From: Lepturacanthus savala
Taxonomy: Eukaryota > Chordata > Actinopteri > Scombriformes > Trichiuridae
Assembly (NCBI GenBank): GCA_030544235.1
Contig: CM060470.1
Span: 11,557,356 to 11,621,355 of the forward strand
Length of the DNA: 64,000 nt
Reading direction: 5' to 3'
Below the pieces are notes generated by a model, which saw nothing but the letters and a program-made list of their open reading frames with translations, made no database searches and was not told the DNA's origin. A program made the translations under genes and the position numbers. How positions within the stretch are numbered: position 1 is the stretch's first letter; each line of letters opens with the position of its first letter. Below are positions 20,987 through 35,900 of this stretch, piece by piece.

Positions 20987-23900
20987 ATGACGGAGCCCAG
21001 CATGGAGAACTGCCTTGCCCAGGTCCTGCAGAAGGACATGGGCCGACGTCTGCAGGTGGGGCAGGAGATCATCGACTACATCTTGGACAAAGAGAAGTCC
21101 TACGACCTGGAGCAGGACCAGACGGCTCTCGACAAGATGGTCGACGGCATCGCCAGCTCGTGGGTCAACTGCAGCAACTTCAAGGTAAACCGCTGCCGAC
21201 GAGGGTTATGGGACAGCGTCACGTGCAACCAGGTTCCCAAAGTCGCGAAAGTTGTCAGTTTAGTTTTAGTCTTGGTCTCGTGAATTTTAGTCTAGTTTTA
21301 GTCAAAGAAAGTCCAAAGTATTTTAGTCTCGTTTTAGTTAATAGTCTTTCTTTAGTCTTTGACAGCAGGTTGATATTGCAAAAAATGGCAGGCAGGTAAA
21401 TGTAGATATCGACTCAGATGCAGCTACAAAATCAAAAATGAGGAATAATACGTTTATATCTTCTATTTTTCAGCGTGGTTCAGGCAGGAATACATTTATC
21501 GAAAGATAAGTTAACGCATTAAATGATTTGGTTGATTGGCGGCACGTTTTACCGGAGACACTCGCCTCCTTGCCGCATTTAGTGCCGACAGCACCGGTGG
21601 ATGCTCCTCAGTCAGTCACACACACCACAAGCAGAAACACAAGTGACGTGCATCCAGCGAAGGCACTTTTTTGGATTTCAATTTAAAAAGTCTGTGATGA
21701 AAACGGGAAGAGCCATTTTTATTTAATAAAGTCGATTTCTTCTTGTCTTTTATCATCAACGAACAATTTGTGTTAATTCCGTCACAGTCAGTAGTTAAGG
21801 GCATTGATTTCGTCTAGTCTTCATAATGAAGATAATATATTTCTCCTAGTTAACACTGCCCCCGCCACACAGGTTTCAGCCTTTTCAACAACTAAACACT
21901 TTCATGATGACACGAATGCATTACCGCAGGCGAACATCTGTGCTTTTGTATCCTCTATTAACAACTCATTATCCACCTGTTGACATTTCCAAGCTATTAC
22001 GGACCGTCTCTCCTAGGTAGTGTAGTCTTCAACGGTGTTACTTTTCAGCCTTCAGTCTATCAGAAAACGTCTTTCATGGCTCGAAACAACCGCAATGTTA
22101 CGCTCACAGTCGAAGCAAAGCAAGAATAATTAATCTAAGATTTAGATCCAGCCTGTTTTCACGCGCTCAAACCGGAATGAGTATTGACAGCTGTCCGTAC
22201 AGATCGATAGATACTACTGGTCTGCGAGTCAAATATCGGAAAACAACTACGCTACAGTATAAATTAGTTAATTCCCTCATTCAATGTCATTGTACAGCCA
22301 TATAATGGCCTTTTTTTCCTGGTTTGTTTAAGGAGGAATTTCCAGTCTTTCTGACCGTTTTTTTGCTCGGCAGCAACGTGAAACGTTCTCAGGCAGGCAA
22401 CGTTATTGTTCCGCTCCGCCATAGAGCCGGCTCACATTCTTGTTCTGTGATTGATTGTGATTTTATTTTGGAGTCGAATCTAGGGCACAACTCTCTCTGA
22501 CCCCGTAATCGTGATTACATCAGCGGTTCTGTCGGTGCCCGACCACAGGTTGCTTTCCCCGCCATAGCTGTAGGAGCACATTCTTTACTAAAGCCCTGAT
22601 TCCATGATACTATGTGAGCCTATGTCCGAGATCTCTGCCTGAACAAAGCCAAGCCTGCCCTACATACTGTAGCTCTGGCAAGACGGGGGGAAGGCTTTTA
22701 GTTGTGTTTGGTTTGAGTGCTGAGATGCTGGATGTTAGTTTTCATATGCTACTGAACGACCCACGTTGCACCGGTTTGTTTTTTTTTCTTTTTGCACTCC
22801 TGCCTGGCTCAAGGTTTCGAGTGAATCGTTTAGAACACGGAGCAAGGGACGGCTTAATTGCATCTGACCTGGTTACCGCGCCGATGAAGGGGCACTGAGG
22901 GGCCAGCGCCGGCAGATATGGGGCTTCACAAAGAGAAGTGAGCCAATACTATTGGTTCCAGACAAAGCTGCCTACATCATACCAAGCTTTTCCATGATTT
23001 AGATTTATTGTTTCTTCAAATTGTGAAGAACCGGTTAAAAAAACAAAAAAAGGCAAAGGTGGAAAACACCGTTTTTTTTGTTTCCTGGGTGCTGAAAAGG
23101 CTCATCAAAGGCTTCCAGACTCAAGCTGTCAACCTGTCAAAAGGCCATGATGTTTCCTCTTTTTAAGAGCCGATAGAGAATACTCTTTCAGTGGCACTAC
23201 TCCTGTTCATAATCAGTCCTGCAGAGGCAATGTCCTCGGAACAGGCCTAGCTGATCACTTGGCAACTAATGTGGAAACTATTCAGTTTGAGAGGGAGAGA
23301 GAGAGAGAGAGAGAAGAGGGGGTAATGGATTTGTTCGCCATAAATGGAGGTTTTTTTGGGGGGTGAAAGCCTCTAATACCGAGCAACTGGTTGAAGGAAC
23401 AGTTTTACAGTTGTTGCGTTTTTTTTCTGTGCTTTTGTGTTAAGAAAACAAACGTTTGATTGTTGTATTGCCATATAGGTTAAATGTAGTGGAAACCTAT
23501 CACTTGTTTCATATCCCTGAGTGGAATCAGAACAGTTCAGTTTGTAACCTCAACATAAAATAGATCCCAAACTATTCAGCCGCTTTTTTTTTTAGCCACG
23601 ATTCTCGCCCGTACATGTGATCTGATATTTTTAACTCACCTTTGGGTTGCCAGGGAACCAGCGGATAATCCGTGGAAGCCATTGTGACCGGCAAAGTAAT
23701 AGTCTGACACCGAAACCCATCGTAAAAAAAAACACACAACTTATTGTTTTTCCCCTATATTTGGAAAATGTTGTGTTTTTTTTTTTTTAAAAGATCTTAA
23801 ATGTAATAAAGGTCTTACATAATAGAAAGTGAGGTCTCTCTTTAGTTATGATAGGCATTATATAAATACTGGCCCTTGTTCCAAAACGCCACAGATAAAT

Positions 23901-26900
23901 GTATTATATGTATATGAAAAGCTGCCTTAAAATGAGCTGCCAGGGCTTCTGCCAAGTTGTGATGTCACATGTATACAGTGGCTGCTCACCCCCCCATTCG
24001 CAGCCACTCTTGTCAGGGAAAATTAAATGTGACTATTCTCTGGTGCATAGTCATTTATGATAGTAAACTGGTAAAAAAAATCTTTGAGCTCTGGAATTTT
24101 GGACTATGTGGGAAAAAAAATAATTTCGTGATGAAAATAATGGTTGGTTGCAGCTTTAGATAAAACAAACAGGATGTAACTTGCCAGTTTAAAAGTGTTG
24201 ATAGGGGCATTTTAGACTGGGGCAGGCTAGTTGTTTCCAAACTTTATGCTATGCTATGCTATGCTAACTGACTGCTGACTATAGCTTCACATTTAGTGCA
24301 CAGACAAAGAAAATGATATTCATTAATCCCTCAACTGTGTTAACTATTCCTTTATTACTTTTGGATGTTTCAGGTTGTTTAATGTCTGCTTGTTGTTAGT
24401 TTTACAGCGTGTTTGTTTGCATTAGGGCTGCAACTAATGACTATTTTGAGGGTCGATTAATCTATCGATTATTGAAATGATGAATTGATTAGTTGTTTGG
24501 TTCATAAAATGATGTAAACTGTCAATCAGTGTTTTACAAAGCTGAAGATTCAATCTAAAATGTCTCTTTTTGTCCAGACCAACAGTCCACAACCCAAAGA
24601 TCATTAGTTTACTATTAAGATTTAAGAAACTGTGACCAGAGAATCTGGACATTTTCATCCTCAAACCAATTAATCAATTATCAATATAGTAGTTGACAGT
24701 AGTTAGCCTCAGGTGTGTGCTCTCTGTCTCGAAACATGTTACTGCTAGGCTCTTTGTGTTGTAATAAAAGACTAGAATTAAAGGTGGTACTAATATAAGA
24801 TTTCATCCTTTGTGTGGCAAATTGGTGACACTCAGTGACCTGCTGCCTGGCAAATAATCTACACAGTTGTCATGCATCTTAAAAACATAGAAACAGAAAA
24901 GACACATTTCTGACAAAACGCAGATTTTGTTCAGTCTTGGGAAAATAGGAGGAACATTCCTCTGCTCAGTGTAAGGACAACCGATTGTGACAGTACACTA
25001 AAACAGAGCCCTGGTTTATCTGTGTGTGAGGTGATCGGCAACGCCCCATAAATTGTAAAAGGAGCAGAAAGCATGAGCGGCGCAGCGATTGCTGTCGCCA
25101 GGCTTTCCTGACTGATTCTAAATAGGGCGATTTAATGATTCATGCACATAACATTTTGAAATGATGAGGGTCATGTGCGCGGTAGATGGGACACCTCTCT
25201 ATGCAGTTGTCATTTTCCAGAGCAGTCTCCCTCTGTGTGCTCCATCCATCTCGGGGCGTGTCAAGTCAGCAGCCACCTCCCCGGCTGTGGTTCAGCTGCT
25301 GAATCTACTTTAAACAAGGCCGCTTGGGCTGTGCTCGATAAAAAGCAACTTTAAGTCATTCGGCTTAACCATTTGACTAATTTTTGACTCATCGAAACCT
25401 GACCAATCAGCTCCATAAATCGACTAATTGAATAATCGAATGGATTGTCTCACTGCAGAGCTGTTGGAAGAAGCTAGATTGAGCCAAGAACAGCATATAT
25501 GTCGCTATTATGGTTTTGTATGTTTTTGATATGGTCTAATTGAATCTTGTAGCGGAGTGTGTTTCGGGGTGTGTCTTCTCATGCTTCATGCACAATCCTA
25601 CTTGACATAAGTGTTGCCTGTCTGCTGCAGAGGCCACGCCCACCTCAAGATTCAGACTGGTGCAGTATTACATTCAAAAACCCCACATCTTGTATCCATG
25701 TCAATTACATATCATCACATATCATGCATTTAGTTACAATAAGCCTTAATTTCCATGTAAACAGCTTTGATTACTTGCAGTACACAGATGTTAGATATAA
25801 AAAATAAACAACTTTTGGACCTGAGATGATGATTATGCAACAATTTCTCAGAAAAAGTAAAGTGCATTTAATTTTTTTTTTTTGATTTTAGTGACTGTTC
25901 TGGCAAAGTCTAACGAAAATAATAGCTGTTACATTCTGGCTTCCTCTTCTCTTTCTTCCTTTGATTTAAACAGAATGTGATTTGGGCAATCAGGTCATAA
26001 TTTTTCTTAGAAAACAACTACAATACAAAACATAATTTGATTGCGTTTATTCAAAATGCTTTCTGGCCTCAGTGGGAATAGATGCGGACTGATTTAACGG
26101 CACACAACAACAGCAGACAAACAACAAACAAGGATTTGATTTTGCATGACCCCCTTTTTTCAGAACCTCTCCCGCCTCAGTCCGTCTCTCGTCAGTAACC
26201 GTCCATCATGTCACCTCTACTCCACATCATTTTTTCGTCCCTGCAGAGCTGAGTCTGGGAGCTGAGGCGGTATGCTGACTAAATCAATGAAGGCTGGCAG
26301 GCCCGGTTTCCGGGCTGATGGACTCAGGAGCAAACGCTCAGACAACCTGGTGCCACCTGTAATGTTGCTCAGCCACTTCTGGGCCGAGTGGCCTGGGCAG
26401 ACCACAGGCGAGACATTTACAGGATCAGTACTGATGTTTGTTTGTCATCTTACAGATTTTCCTGTTTCCGGCCCTTTGGCCCGCTATGTGAAAATGATAA
26501 TATATTATTGACACACAGGATTGCAAAGGGGCGGAAAATTTCCCGTACATTTCCAGAAACTGAGAAGTTAAGCCGGGTAATTTTGGAAATATTCAATTCG
26601 ACAGTCTTGTGCTTTGGGCTAAAAAGTGTGGCCTCCAGGGATGTGGAAATCATCTGTGCATGTGATGGGGGAATGCACAGTGCACGAAGGGGGGCGCAGC
26701 CTCAACAGCCCTGCAGTAAGCAGTATGCATGTGATTGAGGAGTGTATTTGCATTAAAGGGATAGTTCAACATTCCTGAAAATTCACCCATATTCATAGCA
26801 CTAGGGGCTTTACCTTCTTTTGTTGATACAAGCTGTGTCCAGACCAGCGGAGCAGAGCCGCAACCTGCTGAGCTATTACTACATAGCTAATGGTATTTTT

Positions 26901-29900
26901 TGGTTTTCCCTCATCAAACTCAGCAAATACACAATTCAGCAACTCCCAAACGCTGTGGTGGAAGAGTTATGACCTGCACATTCACCACGCTATGAGATAA
27001 TAACTCAGCGGAGTGATCTCAAATGTGCTCTTTTAGTGCATCTACAATACGCACGCGATGTTACTCCGCCCTGTAGCTTACTGAAGAAAGTAGTCCTAGT
27101 ATTTGCTTCACGTGTCTTGATGCAACAGTTATTGTTTCATAGCGTGGTGAATGTGCAGGTCACAACTCATCCACCGCAGCGTTTGATGAGGGAAACCAAA
27201 AAATACCATAAGCCACGTAGTAGTAGCTGAGCAGCTTGTGGTTCTTCTCCAAACTATCCTTTTTATGGTTGCAACCTTTGTTTGATTATTCGATCAGTTG
27301 CCAACTATTGCAACTATTGCATTAACCAACAACTATTTTGATGATCAAATCATTGTTTGGAGTCATTTTGTAAACAGAATAAAAGTCCAGATATTCAGAT
27401 TCCGGCTTCCTATGTGAATAATTACACTGAATTTGAATATATTTAGGTTGTGGACAAAACCAGACATTTAAAGACCTCATCATTCACTCTGGAAAATTAT
27501 AATGTAAATTTTTCACTACTTTGCTTTTACGCCCTAAAACAGAGTGTGTCATTTCTGTACTGCAATGTCTTGTTATTCATCCGCCAACATATACACAGAT
27601 TCCAATATATCTGCAATAAATCTGGTTGATTCATTGGTCTAGCTCAGCGGTTCCCAACCTTTTCCAATTCCTCGACCAATAGAAAATCTCAAAAATGTTC
27701 GCGGCCCAAACCAACCCCATAAAAAAATTATAGAGGCAAAAAAAGGTTCGCAGAGCACTTTTTAAGGTATAATGATTGAAATCTCAGGACTGAGCTGATA
27801 TACGTATGTAGACAATACTATTGACCACCACTGCCTCTCATGCACTGTGCTTCTCCTGGTGTTTCAGTCAGCTCTGCTTTTAAGTGTTTGTAAAATGCGT
27901 CTAAGCTTGCATTTCTCAAGATCAGAGCAGAGGGACCGGTTCAGTCTTCAGGGAACCATTGAGCGATTGGCTCCTGGGTTTATTTCCTGGTCTAGAAACG
28001 GTTTTGCCTCTGCTTCTTAGTCCTGTAATGGTTTTGATTTAGGATGCCATTACTGCACAGTAGGTGCCCTGCAACCCTGTAAAGCGACAGCCGTTTTGTA
28101 GGCTATTTGGATGTTAATGATGAGGCATGGGATAGATGATCTTTTCCACTTCTGAAGTGGAAATTACGAGTATGCTGCGTTCCAAGTGCTTTTGTTGTTG
28201 TATTGAAGCGAAACATGGCGGACCTGTAACGGTATTTTTTAACAGAATGTGACGCTTACTGTTCACAACACCTCCGCTGCTCTCTGCCACGTCGAAAGGT
28301 CAAAGTTTATCTCATCTCGTCAGCTGTATCATAAAAATCGTCCAGCTTTCCAGGAGAAATTACAACTGGAGTGGGCGTCAATGTGTTCATGTCCGTTTTT
28401 GGTATTTATGATACTTACAATAGGATGTGAAGGCACAATTAGGCCCCAGCTACACTATTATTATTATATTATTATCCCCAGGTCAAACCCCTATTACCTC
28501 TCAGCGTGGCCTGCCCCAATGATGCTACTGACCAAAACTGGGCCTAAAACAGAGCTTTAGACTGCTGATGGAAAGGATTGTAACGGCACCTCATGCATGA
28601 CTTGTGTATGACTGACTTGAACCTACAAGAAGTGTGGCGTTGCAGGCAGATGAAAAGGCTGCCTTTACTCAAGTTAAGTAAATCACAGCTATCAGATTGT
28701 AGGGACGAGTTTCATATGTGATCTTACACTCAGGCTTCTCAAACCGAATCATGGTGGGAAGGCGCATCAACGCAAGGCGGTTTGGGGCGGACACAGCAGC
28801 GGAAAAATGAGAGGACAGATGAGGAGTTGTAAAGAAAACGCTTGCGGGTGCAGCTGAACGATATCACTTTGTACTCATAAAAGGCTGTTTCTGTTGCCTT
28901 GTAGGGGAATATAATGTCTCAACAGGATATATTGGACATTAAATAATGCGGCCTCTATGACAAGTGGCCCGTTTCCCTTTAGTGACATGGTGATCGCTTA
29001 TATTCATTAGCTTCGGTTTCAGTACACAATTTTATATGTTGCTGAATATTTAACAGTGAAATTCTGACATCATCATCATGGTAAATGGCTCCTTTGAGTC
29101 TACTTGCTCTATTTCTGTCTCGGATACTATTGTGTCTTGTATTTTGCAAAAACAGTCTACAAACCAGCCTATGGCCTTTTACAAGAAACACATTTATCTG
29201 TAACATTATAGAGTATATTTACTTTGTAAAGTCTTGTGACTGGGGGGGCTGTGGCTCAGGAGGTTAGGAAGAATCAGAAGATTCATGTCAATACGTTGAA
29301 ACGTCCTTGAACAAGATACTGAAAGTAGCCGGCGGTGCCAGCACTGTGGTTTTCCACCATTGGTGTGCGGTAAAAATGGAAAGGTAAATATATAAAAGTA
29401 TAAATTTCATCAATTAAAGCAACCATTTGCCACTTTACTGTTTGTCATTCGTGTCATTTTATTTGTAGCCTTAGTGTAAAAATAGTTTTTAATGAGGTTG
29501 AATTCCTTCAGCTGATTGTGGCAAATCCAGGTGGAACGGATGGAAATAAATCGAGTGGGTGTTAAGTTTGGATCATTCTCTATACTTGCTTGGTTGGTAA
29601 CATCTCATACACTGCGTTGTTGATTGTTGTGGAGGTGGGAATGAAGCGCGTGTATGTCTGCAGACAGTGTGAACGACAGTGACGAAACCAAAGAAAAGTT
29701 TCTGTAACCTTTGTCCAAAGCTTGCGCTAATGCTGTGGATTAATCCACCTTGGGCAGCCTAAAAACACACAGTTGTGCTTCAAAAACTTTTCCTGTTGCG
29801 TAGTTGATTCTCTCTACTCTGTAATATGATACAGAGTAAACTGTATTTGTATTTCTCCTCATGGAAAACTGATGGTCTGGCATAGTTGAAGGAAATCTTT

Positions 29901-32900
29901 AGAAGTGACATATTTCAGTAACTATTTGTATGAGTTTATGGTGTGGACCCATGGCCATGGAGTCCATGGGGTATGACTGTAGAGCAGGTAAACCTTCATT
30001 TTCCAACTGAACCGATCATTTGAGCTTGACGGGAGGACTTTGGATTCTTGGCCGGCCTCACGTTAAATGTTAATCCTAAACCATGTTCACTTTGCGGCGA
30101 TGAGGGAGCAGAGATTGTGCAGAGCTCAGGGGAAAAGCTGCAACACACAGAGTTCTGCTGCACCGATGAAGGGAAACCTTCAAGAGCGTGTGTGCTCAGC
30201 TTCTGCAGTGACACAAAATATACAAAAAAAAAGGTGTGTGTGTGTGTAGTAGAGAGAAATATGGGAGGATTTATGACTAAACGGTCTGTGGTCAGGAGAT
30301 CTCTGTTTGTGTTTGCAGTGTCGTATGAACGAAGGAGCCACGCATGTGTTTTGTGGATTTGTTGCAGTGCAATTGTGGATAGTTGCTGATATGCTGCTAT
30401 AATAATGTTGTTTGTGAACCGAAACTACATCACCTGAGGGCCTTTGTTGATAGATTTGAATTCTGATTACTGGTTGCATTCTCAATCTACGTCTAAATGA
30501 GTGAAGTGCCTGTTGTTAAAGCTGTCATATGACTTATCTGTTTATGTCAGCGTTTCCCACAGAACAAATGGCATGGCTCTGAAACCGCGACGGGTTCAGC
30601 TGGGTACGGCGGCCTAACTTGAGGTCTGATTCGGATTCTGGGTTGGTTGAAAACTTCGAAGCTGTTAATCTCTCTCTCACTCTTTGTGCATGTGAGTGAG
30701 AATGACAGAATCACCTTGGAACTTTGTGGCACTCTGTTTTCATTCTGTGGCGCTGCGCCACACAATGGTTTATGTGTGGGAAACACTGCATGTTATATAT
30801 CAGTAGCAATGTGATGTTTAGGTTATCTAATTATCAAACATGTAATTTATAAGGGAGAACTTGAGGTTTAGTTTTTGGAGAGACAAGTAGCCCTGAAAGT
30901 ATGTTTATTACTTAAAGTAGTCAAAATCAAACACATATATAGATTTTACCCCCCTGGTAACTACAGCACCTCTTGAGGGAGAAATGTTATTCCAGGAAGC
31001 TAACCACTTTAGCGTGCTAATTATCAAATATTGTTTGAAAGCACAGCTTTAAAATATTGCTGATTGATCTCTTATAGTTTTTAGTCATAAATATTGTATT
31101 ATTCAATCAATCAGTCAATAGATTTTACCCCTGTGTGGACAGAGTGTGATGCAGAACACAGTTTAAATCTGGGATTAATGGGTGGAATTAGTCCTATATG
31201 TGATATTTGCTGCAATAATTGGGTTAAGCTGCAGAATTCAGGATTATATAATTGTGTTTCTCCCCTACGATGGAAATAATGTGTATGTCAGGAAAACATT
31301 CAAAACCAATCTGATTTTCAAAAAAAAAAATCTATAAATGCATTGATTCCAATGAAGTGGAACTCTCTAAGACAGGACTGGAGTTAGATAACATCTTATT
31401 CAGTCCAACTCCAGTTTTGAAGCTTATTCGGTTTACCTTTCAATGTTTGTGAGTGACTTAAGTCTAAAATAGCTACAACTTAAAAGAGGTCTAGTAACTG
31501 TTTCGGTGGCTGAGATACAGAAACGGCTTTCATCGACGCCCTAATTAAATATTCACATCCTGTATATACAATCTGTAGAGCAGCATGATATATGACATGT
31601 CAATTAAATATAACTGACACATTCAATTAACAGCTGTAGCCGACGGCGCTTCACAAGACACTGCGAGTACGGATTCACAACTGTTGAGGCGATCGGTTAA
31701 AATTGACGCGATATGAATCAAGGTTTATGAGGGAGAGTCTTGAGCCGATGTGAGGTAATCAGCTGATCGTTTCTGCAGAGAAGTAGGTCAGTAGGGGCAC
31801 TCGCAAACACTTTTCTCTGAATACAGACACCAGCTGCAGAGCACTGCAGAACAACCATTTTATCTCATTAGCTACAGCTGCTAATGACGTGGGCCCATTC
31901 AACCAGCGACCCCAACATGTTGCAAAGTTTCCTTTTGTTTTTTTTGACAATGAAAAAGAGAAAGGAAAGGCCATGTTAGTCGAATACATTCACTAGATCT
32001 TGTCGGTTTCTCACTGAACAATAAGAAACAAATAGCATTGAATTGTAGATTTCTATCTAATCTATAGTAAAGCTCCCCGTCTGTGGTGGGTGTGCGTGCC
32101 GTGCAGAGCTGTATTTATGTGTTTGAGTGTGTAGCCTACATCCAGCGACCCTGCAGCCGGCTTGGCAGCGAAGCTGCGCCATGATGTAAGTGACGCAGCA
32201 AGAGATAGAGAGGGAGGAACAGAGAAGAGGAGGAGGAGGAAGGGGAGGAGGAGCAGCAGCAGCAGTAGCATTAGTAAATCCACAGGTCCTGATGATCCCC
32301 CCCTTTCACCCATCACTGCCACTAAAAATCTGTCCGGTGTCGGAAGCCTTGGTGGAGCCGAGCCCAGAGTCATAATCTGCTCTCATATTTAATCTGCTCT
32401 GCGAGAGGATTTTTTTTTCCTTTTTTTTCCTGAGTTAAGCAGTTTTTGTGTGTCTCAATCTCCACATTTTGTCAGGCCTCTGCATGCCATTTGATGCATG
32501 TGAGCTGTTTTCTTTCTTTTTTTAATACTACTTTAAAAAACGAAAGTAAAAAAGAAATCAATTTTTTGGTGAAAAACGAGGTATTCTTTTCCCGTTAGTC
32601 TGCTTAAATGCTGGGAAGTATGTATAAGCATCTTGAATTATTTTGCGAATTGAGGTATCGTCTTAGATTTTGAATGTTGTGATATGGCATTAATGTTTTC
32701 TTTTCCTGGTTTTAAAGGCTACATTACAGTAAAGTGATATTACTTTCTGAACTTGGCAGACTGTTCTAGCTTTACTGTTATATGCCTTTACCTGCTTAGT
32801 CATTATATCCATATTACTGATGATTATTTATCCCAAGCAGCACCGCTCCATACGGCAACTTCAACACTCATCTCCTTCATCTAGTCCGGTTCTTTGTTGC

Positions 32901-35900
32901 TTTGTATCATAACTGATAAAGCAAAGTCTAGTGGTAGTTGCAAAAAGGAGTAGGGCGAGTAATGATAGTGGTAGTGGTAAGAAACACCAGGCGATCTCCG
33001 TGGAAACAAAGGTGGCAAAATAGCAATTACAGGTTGAAACGGCTTGCAAACAATTCAGCTTTTGAACAGCCTCTCCGGACCTATTGTGTTCGTGAGCTGG
33101 GCGCTGTCTGTGTTTACTTAAAAAATATTGTGATATTTGTCCATATCACCCAGCCGTAATCGGCACAACTGTCACACAACAGTGGAAAGAGGAGATAGAG
33201 CACCACAATTCTCTGATTACGCCACACTGAGATGAATGAGTGGCCAATAACTCTCATTAGCTCTACACTGGTGCCATAACAGGAAACACAGTATAATGTC
33301 CTGAGGAGACTGATGAATCTGCTTATGGAACCCTGTAATACATGAATTTACCTTCCAAGATATCAAATAGAAGCATCCACAAGAGGTAGAAGAGGTAGAA
33401 ATCCCTCCTACGTGTATCTCGTATCTCTGTAAACTCGTGATACAAAGACCCAAGCAGGAAACACGTTTTCGATCTACTGAAAAGAACAAAAAGTAAAGCC
33501 AAAAAGTAAGGAGTTGTGGGTCTGAAGCGACGTATGTGGACATCTGATAGGCAGCAGTTACTATATTTTCCATTCTAGTAGAATAAAATGAACCGGGGGG
33601 GAAACCACAGTCTAGACTGATGCTCGCATCAAGTTATTTCTTCAGGTACAGCGATCATACACGGTGGAAAATACGGTAGAGTCCGTCTCCCCATCTAATA
33701 AAATAACCGATGCCGTACGTTACTAGAACTGTCCAATGCACAAACTAGAACACGAAATGAAATGACACATTTCTTTCTCACTTTGGGTCACACCAAAGAA
33801 CATCAGGTGATATCAAGGGTATGATCTCACCCGATCTCACACCTTACAACTTATTTAATCAGAGCTTTCACGGTTGTTTCTAGTTCATTGATCAAATTCT
33901 CTTTCAACTGAGATAATACATGAATTTCATTTCATATTATCATTCATCTTGTGCTACTGCAGCCTTTATGTCAATCTGACAACGAGAGCTAAAGCTAAAA
34001 CTAAAACTTTTTTGATAGTTGATTAATCAGTTTTAGTGATTTTCTAATAATTGGTTTTTATGCAGATTTGTTGCTATTCTCTGTTTTATATCAATGTAAA
34101 CATTATATATTTGTGTTTTGCATTTTGGTCCCGACAAAACACATTTAAGGACGTTATCCTAAATCCTGGAATAATGTCCAGTTTTCATTGACTGGTAATG
34201 AAACCACTGCATTTAAATGAGACTTTTGCTGCATTTAAAGGTCCATCTTAGTGAGACTGCAAATGACTTCTACATAAAAGTGACTCAGGCACTTATTCCG
34301 ACATGTTAATTTGCCATTAGATGAACCTTAAGGAGCGTTTGCCTGAAAGGGGTTACAGAGTTCAACAATAATGTATTTGTTCACTTGCTTGGCTGGGTAA
34401 GTAGGTCAAGAACCGACTCAATTTTTAGTTGCCTCTATACAAATCGCTTTATTTATTGGTGGTTATCGCCGGAAGGCTTGTCAGCAGCTTTCTTAGCTGC
34501 CAGACAAAGCAGGTTGATGTCGCCTCTTGTTCTGGTCCTCTGGTTTTGTCGACGATTTGACGTGATTATTTTTTTTCATAGAATTTTTGCAATGTGATAC
34601 TGTAGATATTTGATTTTTAAGAATGCTGCAGTAAAACAGCATGAGTCATCGTCACATGAGTACACCGTAAAGCCCCGATTTTCCGGTCTGTTGTCGGTGC
34701 TTGACAAAGTGATACAGGTGCAGGGTCGTAAATTTTTAAGATTTTAAGCGTAGACGGTGTGTTGATGGCGAGATGTGATTTTAAAAAAATGGGTAAAAGT
34801 TCAGAGAGCTAAGAAGAGGGTGTTTCCCCAATTCCACTGTACGATATGGAACGGTAGGCTTATTTTAGCATTTCCATTGACATTGAACTGTATTGGTCCA
34901 ATGGTGCCCGTTACCATTTTAGTAACCCTTTTGGTTGGGGTACCTAGCACACAGGACTGGTACTCTAGCAGAGGGGCCCCTGTGTAAGTATAAGGACCCC
35001 TTACACCATGGAAACATAAAGCTGTCCATTACACCTACCTAACCCTACCCCTACTGATCCATACTGTACCGTACAGGCACTGGAAACAAGGCTTTAGTCC
35101 AGGGGTGTCCACATCTGTTTGGGAATACATCAGCGAGACAACAAGATTCGTAGCTCCCAAAATAGAAAAGCAATTTGTGGCGGCCAATGTTTTATCGTAT
35201 CCTGCCTATGACTCGATAGCTACTCGCCATTTTTCTTTTCTCTGTTTCTTCTTTGGACTGACTCTCTCTACTCCCTTCAGGAGGAGGTCACAGGGCTTCG
35301 TAGCTGTGGCAATCGAGGTCCTTTGACGCGTGTCTCGATGCGTTCGTCAATGTGAACAGTACGCACCTCAGAAAAGAAGCTATAGGCATCAGCCGAGCGC
35401 CTGTATGCTAGTTCAGGTCATGTTGTCGTCTGGACACCGGGCCCAATTGTGTTTGGGTGTGCATGTGTAGCTTCGTCTAAGCTTAACTCCGTTATTGCAA
35501 GCATCAAAATGTTGGTCATCTTTCTTGTGTGAAGGAATTACAGCTCTGGAAAAAAAAATAAGAGGCCACTGCATTTTTTTTTCTCTGAAATCAGCATCTC
35601 TACATGTATTCCAGCCATTCTATTCTAGCGTCTGTTGAATTCCAACACATGCACTGATCAGGTGAACACCTGAACCAAGAACTGTGTGAAAGACTTGTGG
35701 AGAGCATGAAAGCTGTGATTAAAAATAAGGGTTATTGCACCAAATATTGATTTCTGAACTCTTCCTAAGTGTAAACATTAGTATTATGTTGTTTTAAAAT
35801 GGATTTGATCTTGTTTCTTTGCATTGTTTGAGTTATGAAATCTTTTTTTTTAAATAAATGCTTTATAATCCATAACATTTTTATTTGGAATTTGGTGGAA

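Noticed and set aside
20869..21399. 176-codon frame overlapping the first clasp1 coding exon
   Set aside because: It is the wrong frame of the exon at 20987-21184 and then runs into repetitive TTTTAGTC intron sequence.
32162..32392. Possible extra first exon (CCATGATGTAAGT, GGA/GCAG-rich DNA)
   Set aside because: The donor-like GTAAGT follows only a few codons, and no in-phase partner or conserved peptide could be shown. The GAGGAGG/AGCAGC run looks like simple sequence.
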